Origin: JAVBSX01 sp031549145
Lineage (GTDB): Bacteria > Planctomycetota > Planctomycetia > Pirellulales > Thermoguttaceae
Reading direction: 5' to 3'
Length of the DNA: 30,793 nucleotides
Assembly: GCA_031549145.1 (NCBI GenBank)
Contig: JAVBQI010000235.1
Span: 1-30,793 of the forward strand
The notes beneath the pieces are model-generated. The model ran no database searches. It was given only the letters and a program-made list of their open reading frames with translations, and was not told where the DNA came from. Shown piece by piece: positions 14,461 to 24,900 of the stretch. Each line of letters starts with the position of its first letter. Position 1 is the stretch's first letter. Made by a program: the position numbers and the translations under genes.

Positions 14461-15841
14461 AATCGAAGTGAAAAACATCCGATCGCGTGTGGGCCTTGCG
14501 AAAAATCTCTTCGAATTCCCGGACTCGTTCCGGATGGTCGTTCGACAAATCGTTCAGTTCGCGAATGTCGTCTTTGAGATTGTAAAGCTCGACCGGTCCG
14601 TTCGGTTCGGCGTTGACGTTCAAGCGGATCGCCTTCCAATCCCCCTTTCGAGCGGCGACCTTGCCCCCCTGTTCGTAAAATTCCCAGTACAGATATTCGT
14701 GCTGCTTTTGCTCCTCCGGCTTTCCCAGAAACGTCGAGACCAAAGAGATGCCGTCGATTCCCGGCGGCGGTTCCGTCCCGGCGAGCTCGCAAAACGTCGG
14801 CAAAATATCCCAGAACGCCCCGAGCGTTTCCGAAACGCCGCCCGGTCGAATTCGGCCGGGCCAGCGAACAAGCAGCGGGACGCGAATGCCCCCTTCGGTC
14901 ATATCCCGTTTGTAACCGCGAAGCGGACCGAAACTTTCAAAAAAATCGCTCCGGTGCCCCCCTTCCTTATGCGGGCCGTTGTCGCTCGAAAACAGTACGA
15001 CCGTGTTTTCATCGATTCCGAGTTCCTGAAGCAGTTCGAGAACTTTTCGAACGGTTTCGTCCAACCGACTCAACATCCCGGGGAACGCGGCGACCGGGTT
15101 GCGGACCTCGGTGTTCCAGCTGTATTTGCCGATCGTGTTCTCGAACTCGGAAAACTGCTTGCGGAACGGCCCGACGTAGGCTTCCGGCACCTGCATCGCC
15201 GCATGCGGGATCGTAACAGGAAGGTAGCAGAAAAACGGTCGGTCCTTGTTTTCGCGAATAAACCGGATCGCCTCGGCCTCGATCAGATCGTGCGAGTAGG
15301 TCTTGCCGTCAAGCTCGATCTTCGTCTCGTTGTGGTGCAAATAGGGCGGATAATAATTATGGGCATCCCATTGGGAATAATAACCGAAAAACTCGTCGAA
15401 CCCCTGGTTGCACGGTGCCCCGCTCGAAGGCGGCGTCCCGAGCCCCCATTTGCCGAACGCTCCGTTGACGTAACCGGCCTCCTTCAATTTCTTCGCGAGG
15501 GTGATCGTCTCCGGCGGGATCGGGAACTCGCCGATCAGCGGCGGGTTCTCCTTGTTGCCGCGAATAAACGCGTGCCCGGTATGATAGCCGGTCAACAGCG
15601 AGCAACGCGAGGGAGCACAGACGGTGCTGCCGGCATAAAATTGGGTAAACTTGAGCCCTTCGCTCCCGAGCCGATCGATATTCGGGGTCGTAAATTTCTT
15701 TTGGCCGTAACAGCTCAGATCGCCGTACCCAAGATCATCCGCCAAAATAAAAACGAAGTTCGGCTTCTCGCCCGCGACGGCGGCGAGAGCACAAAAAAGG
15801 GCGAGGACGAACGAGAGGATTGAGAGAAAGCGTTTTGACAT
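14453..15841 (-). CDS. Secreted arylsulfatase-type sulfatase
   Basis: Hydrolyses sulfate esters, in planctomycetes typically on algal or mucin-like polysaccharides. 462 residues from ATG 15841; the upstream in-frame codon at 15874 is TTG and unlikely. A signal peptide (MSKRFLSILSFVLALFCALA) is followed by PNFVFILADDLGYGD, the metal-binding start of family S1. The signature CAPSRCSLLTG gives Cys75 as the residue converted to formylglycine, so an FGE-type maturase is needed and should exist elsewhere. GKWGLG, the IPHAAMQ segment, and FSSDNGPHKEGGH with further metal ligands follow. The C-terminal subdomain is present and the length is normal, so the enzyme looks intact. The subfamily and substrate cannot be set by eye. 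The stop codon lies inside a 31-bp dispersed repeat. The nearby rhamnosidase suggests a role in sulfated, rhamnose-containing glycans. Confidence 0.92.
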   Translation of the reverse strand: MSKRFLSILSFVLALFCALAAVAGEKPNFVFILADDLGYGDLSCYGQKKFTTPNIDRLGSEGLKFTQFYAGSTVCAPSRCSLLTGYHTGHAFIRGNKENPPLIGEFPIPPETITLAKKLKEAGYVNGAFGKWGLGTPPSSGAPCNQGFDEFFGYYSQWDAHNYYPPYLHHNETKIELDGKTYSHDLIEAEAIRFIRENKDRPFFCYLPVTIPHAAMQVPEAYVGPFRKQFSEFENTIGKYSWNTEVRNPVAAFPGMLSRLDETVRKVLELLQELGIDENTVVLFSSDNGPHKEGGHRSDFFESFGPLRGYKRDMTEGGIRVPLLVRWPGRIRPGGVSETLGAFWDILPTFCELAGTEPPPGIDGISLVSTFLGKPEEQKQHEYLYWEFYEQGGKVAARKGDWKAIRLNVNAEPNGPVELYNLKDDIRELNDLSNDHPERVREFEEIFRKAHTRSDVFHFDWE

Positions 15842-15897
15842 TGTTGGTGGTGTATTCGGTTTGGTGTTGTCCAACCGGCGTCATAATTCCGGACAAA

Positions 15898-15989
15898 AGC
15901 CGGAAAGGAGCCGTACTCGGCGCATTAACGGTCGGTTAAGGCTCAATTTCGCCGAATGGTCCGCCAATGCGCTGCGCTCCTTTCCGGCT
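15898..15989. repeat. 92-bp nested palindrome between the MBL and sulfatase genes
   Basis: Outer arms AGCCGGAAAGGAG (15898-15910) and CTCCTTTCCGGCT (15977-15989) are a perfect 13-bp pair. Inner arms GCGCATT (15920-15926) and AATGCGC (15966-15972) pair as well. The right end is one base from the MBL stop codon (15991). In the minus-strand transcript it would form directly after that stop, so it may act as a terminator or 3' end stabiliser. Confidence 0.8.
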
Positions 15990-15990
15990 G

Positions 15991-16863
15991 TTATTTCGGC
16001 ACGAAGCGGTAACCGTCGCCGTCTTTTTCGACGGTGCCGATTCCGGGGAACGGGAGGTGCATACCGGCGACCGGCACCTGTTTTTCGGCGGCCCATTGAA
16101 GCACTTTCAAGCGGCTCCGGCACGCTTCCGCAACGTCGGTGTCGTACTGTATTCCGACATCCGGCCGCGGAAATTGCAATGCGGCCCCATGCAGCAGATC
16201 GCCGATGATCAGCAGCCGCTCGCCGCCGGATTCGATCAGGAACAGCGTGTGCCCGGGCGTGTGCCCGAACGCCCCGACGCCGCGAACGCCTTCAAAAGTC
16301 GTCGGGCTCAGCAAATCCTCCTCGCCAACCTCGAGGGTCTTGACCCGATCGCCGTAAGCGGCGAGCGCCGCCCGGGCGGCCACGTTTTTCGGCTGCTCCC
16401 CGCCGGTCCAGTAGTCTTTCTCGATCTTGGCGAGGTAAACCATCGCCTTGGGGAAGGCCGCCTCGCCGCCGCGGGTCAGGCCGCCAAAATGATCCCCATG
16501 CAAATGCGTGATCAAAACGGTGTCGATCGATCCCGGGTCGATCCCGTATTCCTTCAATTTCGCGAACATTTGCCCTTTGCGACCGCCGCTTTCCCCCAAT
16601 CCGGTGTCGACCAAAATCGTATGGTCTTTGCCTTTGAGCAAAAAGACGTTGATCGAAGAGGGAATTTTGCCGTCTGGGACGATTTTTTCGATTTCCTCGG
16701 TCGTGATTCCCCGGAAAAGGCCAGGGTTCATGGTCGAGGACGCGTCTTCGAGCGGGATCACCTCGAATTCGCCAACCTTGTACGACTTCGGTTCCGCCGC
16801 ATTGAGGATCGCCGAAAAGAAGCAAATTACCACAAAAGGAAAGAGAAAATGTGTCTGTAACAT
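15991..16863 (-). CDS. Secreted metallo-beta-lactamase-fold hydrolase
   Basis: 290 residues from ATG 16863. A signal peptide (MLQTHFLFPFVVICFFSAIL) precedes an MBL fold. The zinc motif THLHGDH is at residues 119-125. VDTGLG stands before it, GHTPGH (the third His) after it, and IIGDLLH follows with the bridging Asp; a C-terminal GMHLPFP supplies the last His. This order matches the broad MBL-fold hydrolase family that includes quorum-quenching lactonases and methyl parathion hydrolase-like enzymes. The substrate is unknown. A beta-lactamase role is not implied: true class B enzymes are shorter and have different spacing. It is read in the same direction as the sulfatase downstream, but the 92-bp palindrome between them argues for separate transcripts or differential 3' processing. 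Confidence 0.87.
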   Translation of the reverse strand: MLQTHFLFPFVVICFFSAILNAAEPKSYKVGEFEVIPLEDASSTMNPGLFRGITTEEIEKIVPDGKIPSSINVFLLKGKDHTILVDTGLGESGGRKGQMFAKLKEYGIDPGSIDTVLITHLHGDHFGGLTRGGEAAFPKAMVYLAKIEKDYWTGGEQPKNVAARAALAAYGDRVKTLEVGEEDLLSPTTFEGVRGVGAFGHTPGHTLFLIESGGERLLIIGDLLHGAALQFPRPDVGIQYDTDVAEACRSRLKVLQWAAEKQVPVAGMHLPFPGIGTVEKDGDGYRFVPK

Positions 16864-16932
16864 TGTTCAAGAAGAGGCTCGAGGTTCGAAAAGAAAAAAG
16901 CCGACGAGTCGTAATCGCGAAATCAAAAGACG

Positions 16933-16945
16933 CCCGATTGTCGGG
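16933..16945 (-). terminator. Weak hairpin after the Pro-rich gene
   Basis: CCCGA (16933-16937), loop TTG, TCGGG (16941-16945). Read on the minus strand it is followed by CGTCTTTTGATTT. It stands about 70 bases past the stop of the Pro/Gln-rich gene. The stem is short, so this is a candidate only. Confidence 0.35.
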
Positions 16946-17012
16946 AACGACCTTTTCTTTCGGAAGCACGTCTCGCGGCTTTCAGTATACTCGATTCTTG
17001 AGGAATGTACGA

Positions 17013-17801
17013 CTACGGCGTCATTGAGCGGACGGCGTTTTTGAACGGCTGGTTCGGAAGGTAGACCTTCGGTCGAACGACGATCCCATTCGGATAGACC
17101 AAGGACGGCGGTCCGACAACCGGTTCGCCGTAAGGGCCGGCCGATTTGTCTTTGTTTTTGTCTTTGGAGAATAGACCACGTTTTTTGTTGTTGTCCCCGT
17201 TGCAAAAGCCGCTCGGGCAATTGGATTGCTTGGGCGTTCCGAAATACTGCGGCTGAACGAGCATCGGCGGAGCGTACATGATCGACGGATCCTGACACGG
17301 CTGCTGCATCTGTCCCGGCATTGGCTGTCCCGGCATCGCTTGTTGCATCATCGGCATTTCCGGCCGGTAGACCGTGTACGGAACCGGTTCCGGGAACGTC
17401 GGCGGCGGGAAATAGAAAAGGGTTTGCGCGACCATCCCCTGCGGCGCTTCGGCGGCCGGAGGTGTCTGGACGACCTGGGCCGGCTGCGATCGGGCCGAAT
17501 CGGCAACCGGCACGATCACGATGTTGACGCCGTTCCCCTGCTCGGCCTGGGATTCCGGCACCGGCTGCTCCGCCCGCACTTGCGGCAAGGGCTGGGTCGA
17601 AGCCGGAGCGGCGAGATGTCGCGGAGACGGAGCCGGAGCGGGAGCCGGTTGCAACGACTTGACCTCGTTCGGCAAAATCGTCAATTGATAGGCATTACCG
17701 ATCACCGGGGGAAGGTATTGCCCGAAGGCTTCGCCCGTAACCCCTGTCGCGATTCCCAAGACGAGAATGCAACCCAAAATCATTCGAATCGTGGTTTTCA
17801 T
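17013..17801 (-). CDS. Secreted Pro/Gln-rich protein of unknown function
   Basis: 262 residues from ATG 17801, which has AGGAAG a few bases upstream, one of the better ribosome sites here. A signal peptide (MKTTIRMILGCILVLGIATG) is followed by low-complexity sequence. It includes a PAPAPAPSPRHLAAPAS stretch (about 52-68), a Met/Gln/Pro-rich part with PMMQQAMPGQPMPGQMQQP (about 150-168), and a basic KDKNKDKS cluster. The C-terminus, VYLPNQPFKNAVRSMTP, resembles the ends of many short secreted planctomycete proteins, from memory. The family is not recognised and no catalytic motif is visible. It may be a cell-envelope or matrix component. A weak hairpin follows the stop. Confidence 0.7.
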   Translation of the reverse strand: MKTTIRMILGCILVLGIATGVTGEAFGQYLPPVIGNAYQLTILPNEVKSLQPAPAPAPSPRHLAAPASTQPLPQVRAEQPVPESQAEQGNGVNIVIVPVADSARSQPAQVVQTPPAAEAPQGMVAQTLFYFPPPTFPEPVPYTVYRPEMPMMQQAMPGQPMPGQMQQPCQDPSIMYAPPMLVQPQYFGTPKQSNCPSGFCNGDNNKKRGLFSKDKNKDKSAGPYGEPVVGPPSLVYPNGIVVRPKVYLPNQPFKNAVRSMTP

Positions 17802-17893
17802 TGGTCTTCCTGATTTTTCTCTGAAGGCGATTCTCCGGTTTCACCCCTTGAACAACGACGTCAACGCCGACGTACCGGCAAAACACCCCAACT

Positions 17894-17957
17894 TATACCG
17901 TAGCCGGTATAGGCGGTAGGCTTCGCCCACTGTCAAACCGCGGCCTCGTTGGGCCGC
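17894..17957. repeat. Dispersed palindrome TATACCG-tagc-CGGTATA plus hairpin (copy 2)
   Basis: TATACCG (17894-17900), loop TAGC, CGGTATA (17905-17911), then GGTAGGCTTCGCCC (17915-17928) as in copy 1 at 2527-2540, then a GCGGCC/GGCCGC hairpin (17940-17945, 17952-17957). It stands upstream of the Pro/Gln-rich gene. Confidence 0.7.
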
Positions 17958-18110
17958 TACCGTATTTGAAGACGGGGATTCAAAACAGGCCTCAGCATAC
18001 ACCCTCTCATACCATATAAACGGCAAGCGAAAAGAAAAATTTTTCCTGAAAATGAGAATTGGACGAAACTTTTCAAAATCCCACTCCGCCTTTGACGTTA
18101 ACAACGAAAA

Positions 18111-18190
18111 TTTTGCCGGTCCGCCGAAAGGTAACCGGCACTCCGAGAATTTAGCCGGTACTCCGCGAAATTAACCGGTACTCCGCGAAA
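18111..18190. repeat. Tandem repeat, four 20-bp units
   Basis: Units at 18111-18130 (degenerate), 18131-18150, 18151-18170 and 18171-18190, with exact 20-base period. The best-conserved unit is TTAACCGGTACTCCGCGAAA. Direct repeats of this kind occur as transposase-binding arrays at ends of some insertion sequences (IS21 type) and as protein-binding iterons. No transposase is adjacent. Confidence 0.8.
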
Positions 18191-18607
18191 AAAGATTCTG
18201 ATTGAATCCCATCCGGCTTCCGAGTATCCTAAAGATCCAGGGTATTTGCGGAAAGTATACGGATTGCGTAGTGTTTGCGCATTCAAAGGAGTGGGAGGTT
18301 TTTCGCAAGTTTTATACACGATTTTCAATTCAACGAGCTTTTTTTGAGAATTATCCTGTTTTTTTCGTATCTAAAGGATGCCGCTAGTGGTATCCTAAGT
18401 TTCTGGGGTTGGATTGCGCAAATACCGGAACGCCAATTTAACAACACTCATTTCATTGTGTTTAATTAATATCGGGTAAGACAATAATTTTAACCTGCTG
18501 CTACCCGCAGAAAGTAAAGTCAACCTCGGCATTATGTCGATTTACGATACGGTCGATCACGCTCTCGGCAAGATGCGGTCGACAATAAATATAGATCTGT
18601 TTTTTTT

Positions 18608-18868
18608 GAGACTGTAGCACAAAAGTTGCATTTTGCTCCTCGCTTTTTCGTCCCGGAGGGATGGGATGTCTCTAACCCCCGGTGTGAGCCGGGGGAAGGG
18701 AGAACACAAAAGTCCCCCAAGCCCCAACGGGGCGTAACAACGTCGGCAAGTGACGCCCCGTTGGGGCTAAAAACGAGACAGCTCCTTGCCCCCGGTTGAA
18801 ACCGGGGGTTATCGACATTACGCCCCTCCGGGGCGAAGAAAAACATCAACTTTTTTTACGACAGTCTC
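18608..18868. mobile_element. MITE-like palindromic element, 261 bp
   Basis: Terminal arms GAGACTGT (18608-18615) and ACAGTCTC (18861-18868) are perfect inverted copies. Imperfect pairing continues inward to AAAAGTTG (18621-18628) and CAACTTTT. Inside are mirror-ordered hairpins: 18676-18695 (CCCCCGG/CCGGGGG), arms 18720-18735 paired with 18753-18768 (AGCCCCAACGGGGCGT and its complement), 18789-18808, and 18821-18835 (CGCCCC-TCC-GGGGCG). The whole folds as one symmetrical structure. It encodes no transposase. Its right end is 37 bases before the giant gene's ATG. Confidence 0.7.
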
Positions 18869-18889
18869 TTTTTTTCAGTGGTTCACTTC

Positions 18890-18894
18890 GGAGG
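18890..18894 (+). promoter_or_regulatory. Ribosome binding site of the giant gene
   Basis: GGAGG ends 11 bases before ATG 18906, slightly long spacing but the only such motif nearby. It supports ATG 18906 (MGLLNFIFG) over the upstream in-frame ATG at 18786, which would put 40 codons inside the MITE-like element. Confidence 0.6.
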
Positions 18895-18905
18895 ATAAAT
18901 CTCAC

Positions 18906-21900
18906 ATGGGTCTCTTGAATTTCATTTTTGGTCGTCAAAACGGGTCCGAAAACAACAAAAAAAAGCAGGAGCGCTCACCCCGGGCCAACCTTCGATTTGA
19001 AACACTGGAACAGCGGGAACTTTTGGCCAACGGCGGGATTCTCGATCCGGGCCCTTACCACGGGACGGTTATTCCGGGTCAGGCTTCGAGCTTCGTGATC
19101 GACCTGACGACCTCGACGCAAAAGGAAGCCGTCGTCAAGATCGACATCACCCGCGATTCCGGGCTGTTGGACCCCGCCCCGGTCGCCCTGTTCCAGATCA
19201 CCGATTCCGGCAAGGTCCGGGTTCCGGATTCCCAGTTTTATGTCAAGTACGACGGCACCTCGTATAGCTCGGTCACCGTCGGGTTGGCTCCGGGAAAATA
19301 TCAGGTCCAGGTCGAAGGGGATTTGGCGAGCTACGGAGGGTACATTTGCGACGTTTTCCTTCCGGGAGCCGATCCGAACGGCACCGATCCCCATGTCGTC
19401 GGCATGTATTCGAGCATTCTCCTCGAAGCCGCCTATAAGCAAATCAACGGAACCATCACCGTCGGGGACATTCAGTACTACAACATGATCCCCGGATATT
19501 CCGCCAACGTGTTCGGAACCCATCCTTATCTGGACGCGAATCACAACGGCAAAATCGACATCGACGGCCCGGCCAGCGACGCGACCCTGCTCTCGCTCAA
19601 CCAGGCGGCCGGAACGGTCAACGTCACCCTCGTGCCGGATACCGATGCCCCGACGTTCGGTTTCTCCCTCCGCGATTCCTATCTCGAAGGGGGCGTCCTC
19701 AAGTCCGAGAATCCCGTCGCCGACGTCCAGGTTTACGATCAAAGCGATATCACGAGCTTCCGCGTCAGCTTCGACGGCGTCAACTGGACGACCTTCCCCG
19801 GCCGACCGGTCAACAAGCTTTATACCCTTTCGGAATCGTTCCTCAACACGGTTCCCAACAGCCCGGTCCAAAACAACATCGTCAAGCCCGGAGGTTACAC
19901 CCTTTACGTCGAAGCGACCGACTCCTACGGCAATACCGGTACGAACTCCTTCTCCTACCAGATCGTCGCCCCGCTCGCGGCCCCGATCGCCAATCCCGTA
20001 ACCGTTCCGAACGCGTCCGATGTCGCGAACACCTCGATCGACGTGCTCGCCGAATGCCGCGACCCGAACATGAGTCCGAGTACGGATACGACCTACCTGA
20101 GCATTACCGGGGTCTCCGATGTGATCGTTCCCGGGACGCTCGGAACACCTTCGGCCGCCGCCATTCTCGCGGCCTTGTCAATTCCCGAAGGAGGCAAGTC
20201 GATCCAATTCAACCCGGGTCACCTCTTCGATTATCTCGACACAGGGGCGGAGTTTACCTTCAGTTTCACATACACGATCCTCCGGGACGGGGGCGAATAT
20301 GCGAGCAACACCGTCGAAGTGACCGTCGTCGGGACCTACTCCCAACCGGTCGCCCCGAGCGGTTTGCAGGCAAGCAATATCCTCGCCGAGCAGTTGACGT
20401 TAAACTGGACGGCTCCGACGGTCGATGCCGACAAAATCACCGGTTATCTTTACCGTTACTCTTCGGATAACGGACAGACCTGGAGCAATGCATTTCCGAC
20501 GAATTCGACGAACACGCTCTACACCGTCGGCGGCCTGACCCATAACACCCCCTACCTCTTCCAGGTCGCGACGCTCAACCCGAAGGGACAAAGCGATTGG
20601 AGCAGCCCCGCGACCGCAACGACGCTCGATTTCGCTCCGAACGCCCCGGCTTCGGCTCCGACCGTTTCGGGCACGATCCCGCCGACGGCTTCGGCGATCA
20701 CCATCGATTGGGTCGCTTCGGTTGTCGATCAGAATCACGGAGCTCCCACGGAATACATCGTCGAATACACCCTTGCGACGAATACGAATTGGAACTCTTC
20801 CTCGCCCATTTACACCCAATCGGGAATTACGGGCACTTCGACGACGATCGACACGAATCTGCAATCGGGAACGGAATACATTTTCCGCGTCCGAGCGGTC
20901 AACAACGGCGGAACCAGCACGGCGTCCCCGGTCTCCGCGCCGATTTCAACCGAATCCGTCGTCCCGAATGCTCCCGTGATGCAAGAGGTCTCCGGCGTAC
21001 AGGCCAACCAGGTCACCGTCAACTGGACCTGGACCCTGGGAACCGGCGGAACGGTCTCTGAATTCCAAGTCCAATACCGTGAGGTTACAACCCCGGCCTC
21101 GGTTTGGACGACGTTCCCCACATCGGCGGTGCCGACGGCAAGAGCTCTGATCGTAACCGGGCTCGATCCGAATACGGAATATGAATTCCAAGTCGTCGCC
21201 GTCGGCAGCGGCAGCGCCGGCAACGCGATCAGCGCGACGACCGAAACCGCGACGACACTGCTCGCGACGCCGATCCTCCAGCTCAAGAGCGCTCCGAACT
21301 GTAAAAAAACGACGGGGGTTTACGATTATTCGTTCTCCTGGACCGCCGATCCCGCGGCGACGTTCTACCAATTCAACGGCACCGTCCTCGACCTTGCCAA
21401 CCCGCCTGCCGGTTTGACGCTCCTCGGCGGAGTTTACACCTACAGCCTCACCGATCCGGGGCAAGGTTCTCCCGTCTCGGTCAATTACACGCTCCAGGCG
21501 TTTATCGGCGATCCGAGCGATTTGGTTAATCCTCCGAGCAACCACTCGGCGATTAGCACGGCCGTTCCGGTTACAATCCCGGCGACCCCGACGTTGACCG
21601 CGCCGACCATCGACTTCGTGCAAGATTCGCAATCGCCGACGGGCTGCGAAATCTCTTGGATGCAGGCGGACGTTTACGCGACCGGTTACGAAGTTCAGTA
21701 CTACGATAATGATCCGCTCGTTGATGATTGGGTTACAATCCCGAGCACCGGCCCCGGCATCATCGCGACGATCATTGGCGACGACACGAGCGGTTACACC
21801 GCCGTGATTGTCGGTTTGGACGGCGATCTCGCCTACCAATTCCGCGTCGTCGCGACGGCGACGAACCTGACCGATGCCGAGAGTAACGAACTTGTGCTCC

Positions 21901-24900
21901 CGGCCTTGCCGACGGAAAGCATTCCGACCGCAACAGGCAAGACGGAGACGGAAATCGATATCGAATTCGATATCGCGGACGACACGGACAAGTACATGGT
22001 TCAATGGATGCCGGCGACGGAAACCGATTGGGATACGGCTACCAACAGCGGTTGGCTGACGGGAACAGGAACGCAGTTGCCGTACACCATTGACAGCTTG
22101 ACTTCCGGAACGACCTACAAAATCCGGATCGTGACCGGTAACGAACGGGGCGAGACCGAAGGAACGCCGATCACCGAAACAACCGCCGTGAGCATCACCC
22201 TCGCCGCGCCGGTGATTTCGCTCTCCTACGATCCGGCCGATCCGACAGCGCTCTTCCTCGGTTTCGTGCCGGTCGCCAACGCGACGGATTACCTGGTTTA
22301 CTACCGGGCCTCGGACAACCCGAATTCCTTCTCGGACGACTTCGCCGTCTACACCGATTTGGATTATCACGCCGTCTCAGGATATTTGACGTTGCAGTTG
22401 AACAACACGGACCCGGACCTGTACTACCAGTTCAAGGTTGTCGCGACGGCCAACGGTCTCGCGGATTCCGATTACAGCAACGTCGTTTCGGCGATCGCCC
22501 TTCCGGCCCAGCCGGCTCAGCCGATCGTCCTCACGCCGGGCAAAGCGAACGCTCTCACGGTCGATGTCTCCGGCTACGCGGCCGGCATCGAACTGGTTTG
22601 GCAAGCGAACCTTCCCGGCGCTCCCGAGATGCGGCATATGCTCACGCCGACCGACATCGCCGCCGGAACTTTCGAGATCACCGGCTTGATCGCGAATCAG
22701 GAATACGCCGTCCTCGTCCAAACGAGCAACCAGCGCGGGACCATTGCGTCGGATATCACGACCGCGAGCACGCTCTTCGCCCCGGCGACCCGGGTTACGA
22801 TCGACGGCACCAGCTCTCAAATCAACTGGGTGGTCCCGGACGGGGCCAGTTCGTTCACCTACGATGTTTACATCAAGGGACAGTCCGATACCGATTACAG
22901 CGAAATCGGCTCCGGATTGACCACTCCGACTTGTTTGGCGGACAACTTGACGACCGGAGGCACCTACGACGTTTACTACGTCGTTTACGAGGACGGCAAC
23001 CTGGTTGGCCCGAGCGAGGTCATGAGCTTTACCCAAGCCGCGACCGCGGCCGTGCCCGGAGCGACCGCCGCGCCGACGATGATCGACCGAACCGCTTCGA
23101 CGCTCCGAATCGAATGGGTTGCCCCCGACGACGGCGGCGCCTCGCCGGTTACTTACACCGTCCAGGTCAAAATCAGCGGAACTTGGTATGATGTCGATCA
23201 GGCGACGTTGGACTTCCTCGTTTCCGGGGCGACGATCTCGCTCAACGGGACGACGGCGAGCTTTACCGGATTGCCGGACAACGAAGAATTCGAGGTCCGG
23301 ATCAAGGCGGCGAACATAGTCGGCGATAATCTCGAAGGTGATCGGGCTTCGGCGTCCTTCCGGACGCTTTTGGAATCGCCCGTCCCGACGGTCGGAACGC
23401 CGGTTTGGAACGACGGCGACGGCGTTACCATCACCTCGCGTCATTACGACGTTCCGGTCGACTGGGCTCGCGTTTGGGGCGCCGCCGAAGGCTACACGAT
23501 CGAATGGTACGACGCGGCGAACGATTCGTGGGTGCTGTACGAGAATCTCGCGGACACCGATTACGATACCATGGTCTCCCAACCGGCAAACACGAGCGAG
23601 CTGTACCGGATCAAGGCCCTCAGCGATCCGCTCAACGCCAACGATTCCGAATGGGTCGAGTTCTCGGTCGCGACTCCGGCTTCACCGTATCCGGTGTTCA
23701 CCAACAAGGGGATCGCCTTCGTTCCGGGTTCGGCGGACGACTACCAGGTTTCGTCCGACATCGTTCCCGGTTTGGACGCCGACAGCACTTCGCTTTGGCG
23801 TTGGACCGGGGAAGGCGATCCGGACGGTGCCGATTTGACGGACTTGAAAGAAGCCTTGCGGATCGATCCGACAATGACGGAATTCGAGGACTGGATCTAC
23901 ATCCCGATCGTCAACGGTCATATCTCCGAAATCTTCTCGGCCGAAACCGATCCGCGTGAGATTTGGTACGCCGCCGTTTCAATTCAAGACGGCGAGCCGG
24001 GTGTCACGCCGAACTTCGGCTTTTTGACCATCCAATCCGTCACGATTCCGGCCGAAGGGCTCGTTGCGCCGACTTTCGACGGCATTCCGACCGCGACGCC
24101 GTTGCCGGGCGGCAATTCGGTCCAGGTCGATTGGGCGTTGGCTTCGGATTCGGAGCCGACCTCCGGGTTTTACGTTTACTATTCCGCGAACGCCGGCACG
24201 ACCTGGCACCGGGCGAGCGGTTTGTTGGATGCGGCCGAGACCTCGTTCGTGGTCGACGGTCTGAACTCGAATACAAATTACACGTTCAAGGTCGAGGCGT
24301 TGAGCAGCCCGCTCGGCAAATCGACGATGAGCGAAGAGGTGATCGCTCTCACGACGCTCGCGACCCCGACGCTTCAACAGGTCGGCTTGCCGGTTTGGAA
24401 CGACACCGATCAGACTTGCGACGTCACGTTCACTTGGAAGGCGATCCCCGGGGCGAGCGGTTACGAACTTGCCTTCGACGACGGAATGACGCCGGGCAGC
24501 ATCATCCTGGACGTTTCCGATTTGGGTAACCTGCCCGCCGGGTTGAGCTACAATTCCGCGACGCAGACGTTCACCTACATCGCCCAGCAAGTCCCGGGCA
24601 GCACGGTCGCGTACACGTTAACCGCGCTTTCGGCGGACAACATTTCCGCTCCGAGCGTTCCCGTCACGGTCGCGATCGGCGAGACGACCGCCCCGAGCGC
24701 CCCGACCGATTTCGTCTCGACGGGCAGGACGGCCGGTACCGTGAGCTTCTCCTGGACCGCTTCGTTGGACTCCGGCACGAAGATCGACGGCTCGGTCGCC
24801 GCGATCACCGGCTATGCGATTTACTTCAGCGAGACGGACGATTTCGGCACGGCGACACATGGTCGTACGCAGACGGACTTGACGGACCTGACGCTGACCG

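Larger units (their letters stand above)
17802..18905. other. 1.1-kb gap without a convincing gene, upstream of the giant gene
   Basis: Several short frames exist here (for example 18202-18387 and 18275-18469), but none has protein-like composition or a good start. The gap holds, in order, a composite palindrome (17894-17957), 20-bp tandem repeats (18111-18190), an AT-rich stretch (18200-18600) that could contain the giant gene's promoter, and a 261-bp MITE-like element (18608-18868). I could not pick one promoter with confidence. Confidence 0.6.

Noticed and set aside
15991..16863. True beta-lactamase (resistance gene)
   Set aside because: Length, spacing of zinc ligands and signal peptide fit the general MBL-fold hydrolases rather than class B enzymes.
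18111..18190. CRISPR array
   Set aside because: Units are 20 bp in direct contact with no spacers.
18532..18849. 105-codon frame on the minus strand inside the MITE-like element
   Set aside because: Its sequence is produced by the palindrome's hairpin arms, has no ribosome site and no protein-like composition; such frames arise in every copy of GC-rich repeats.
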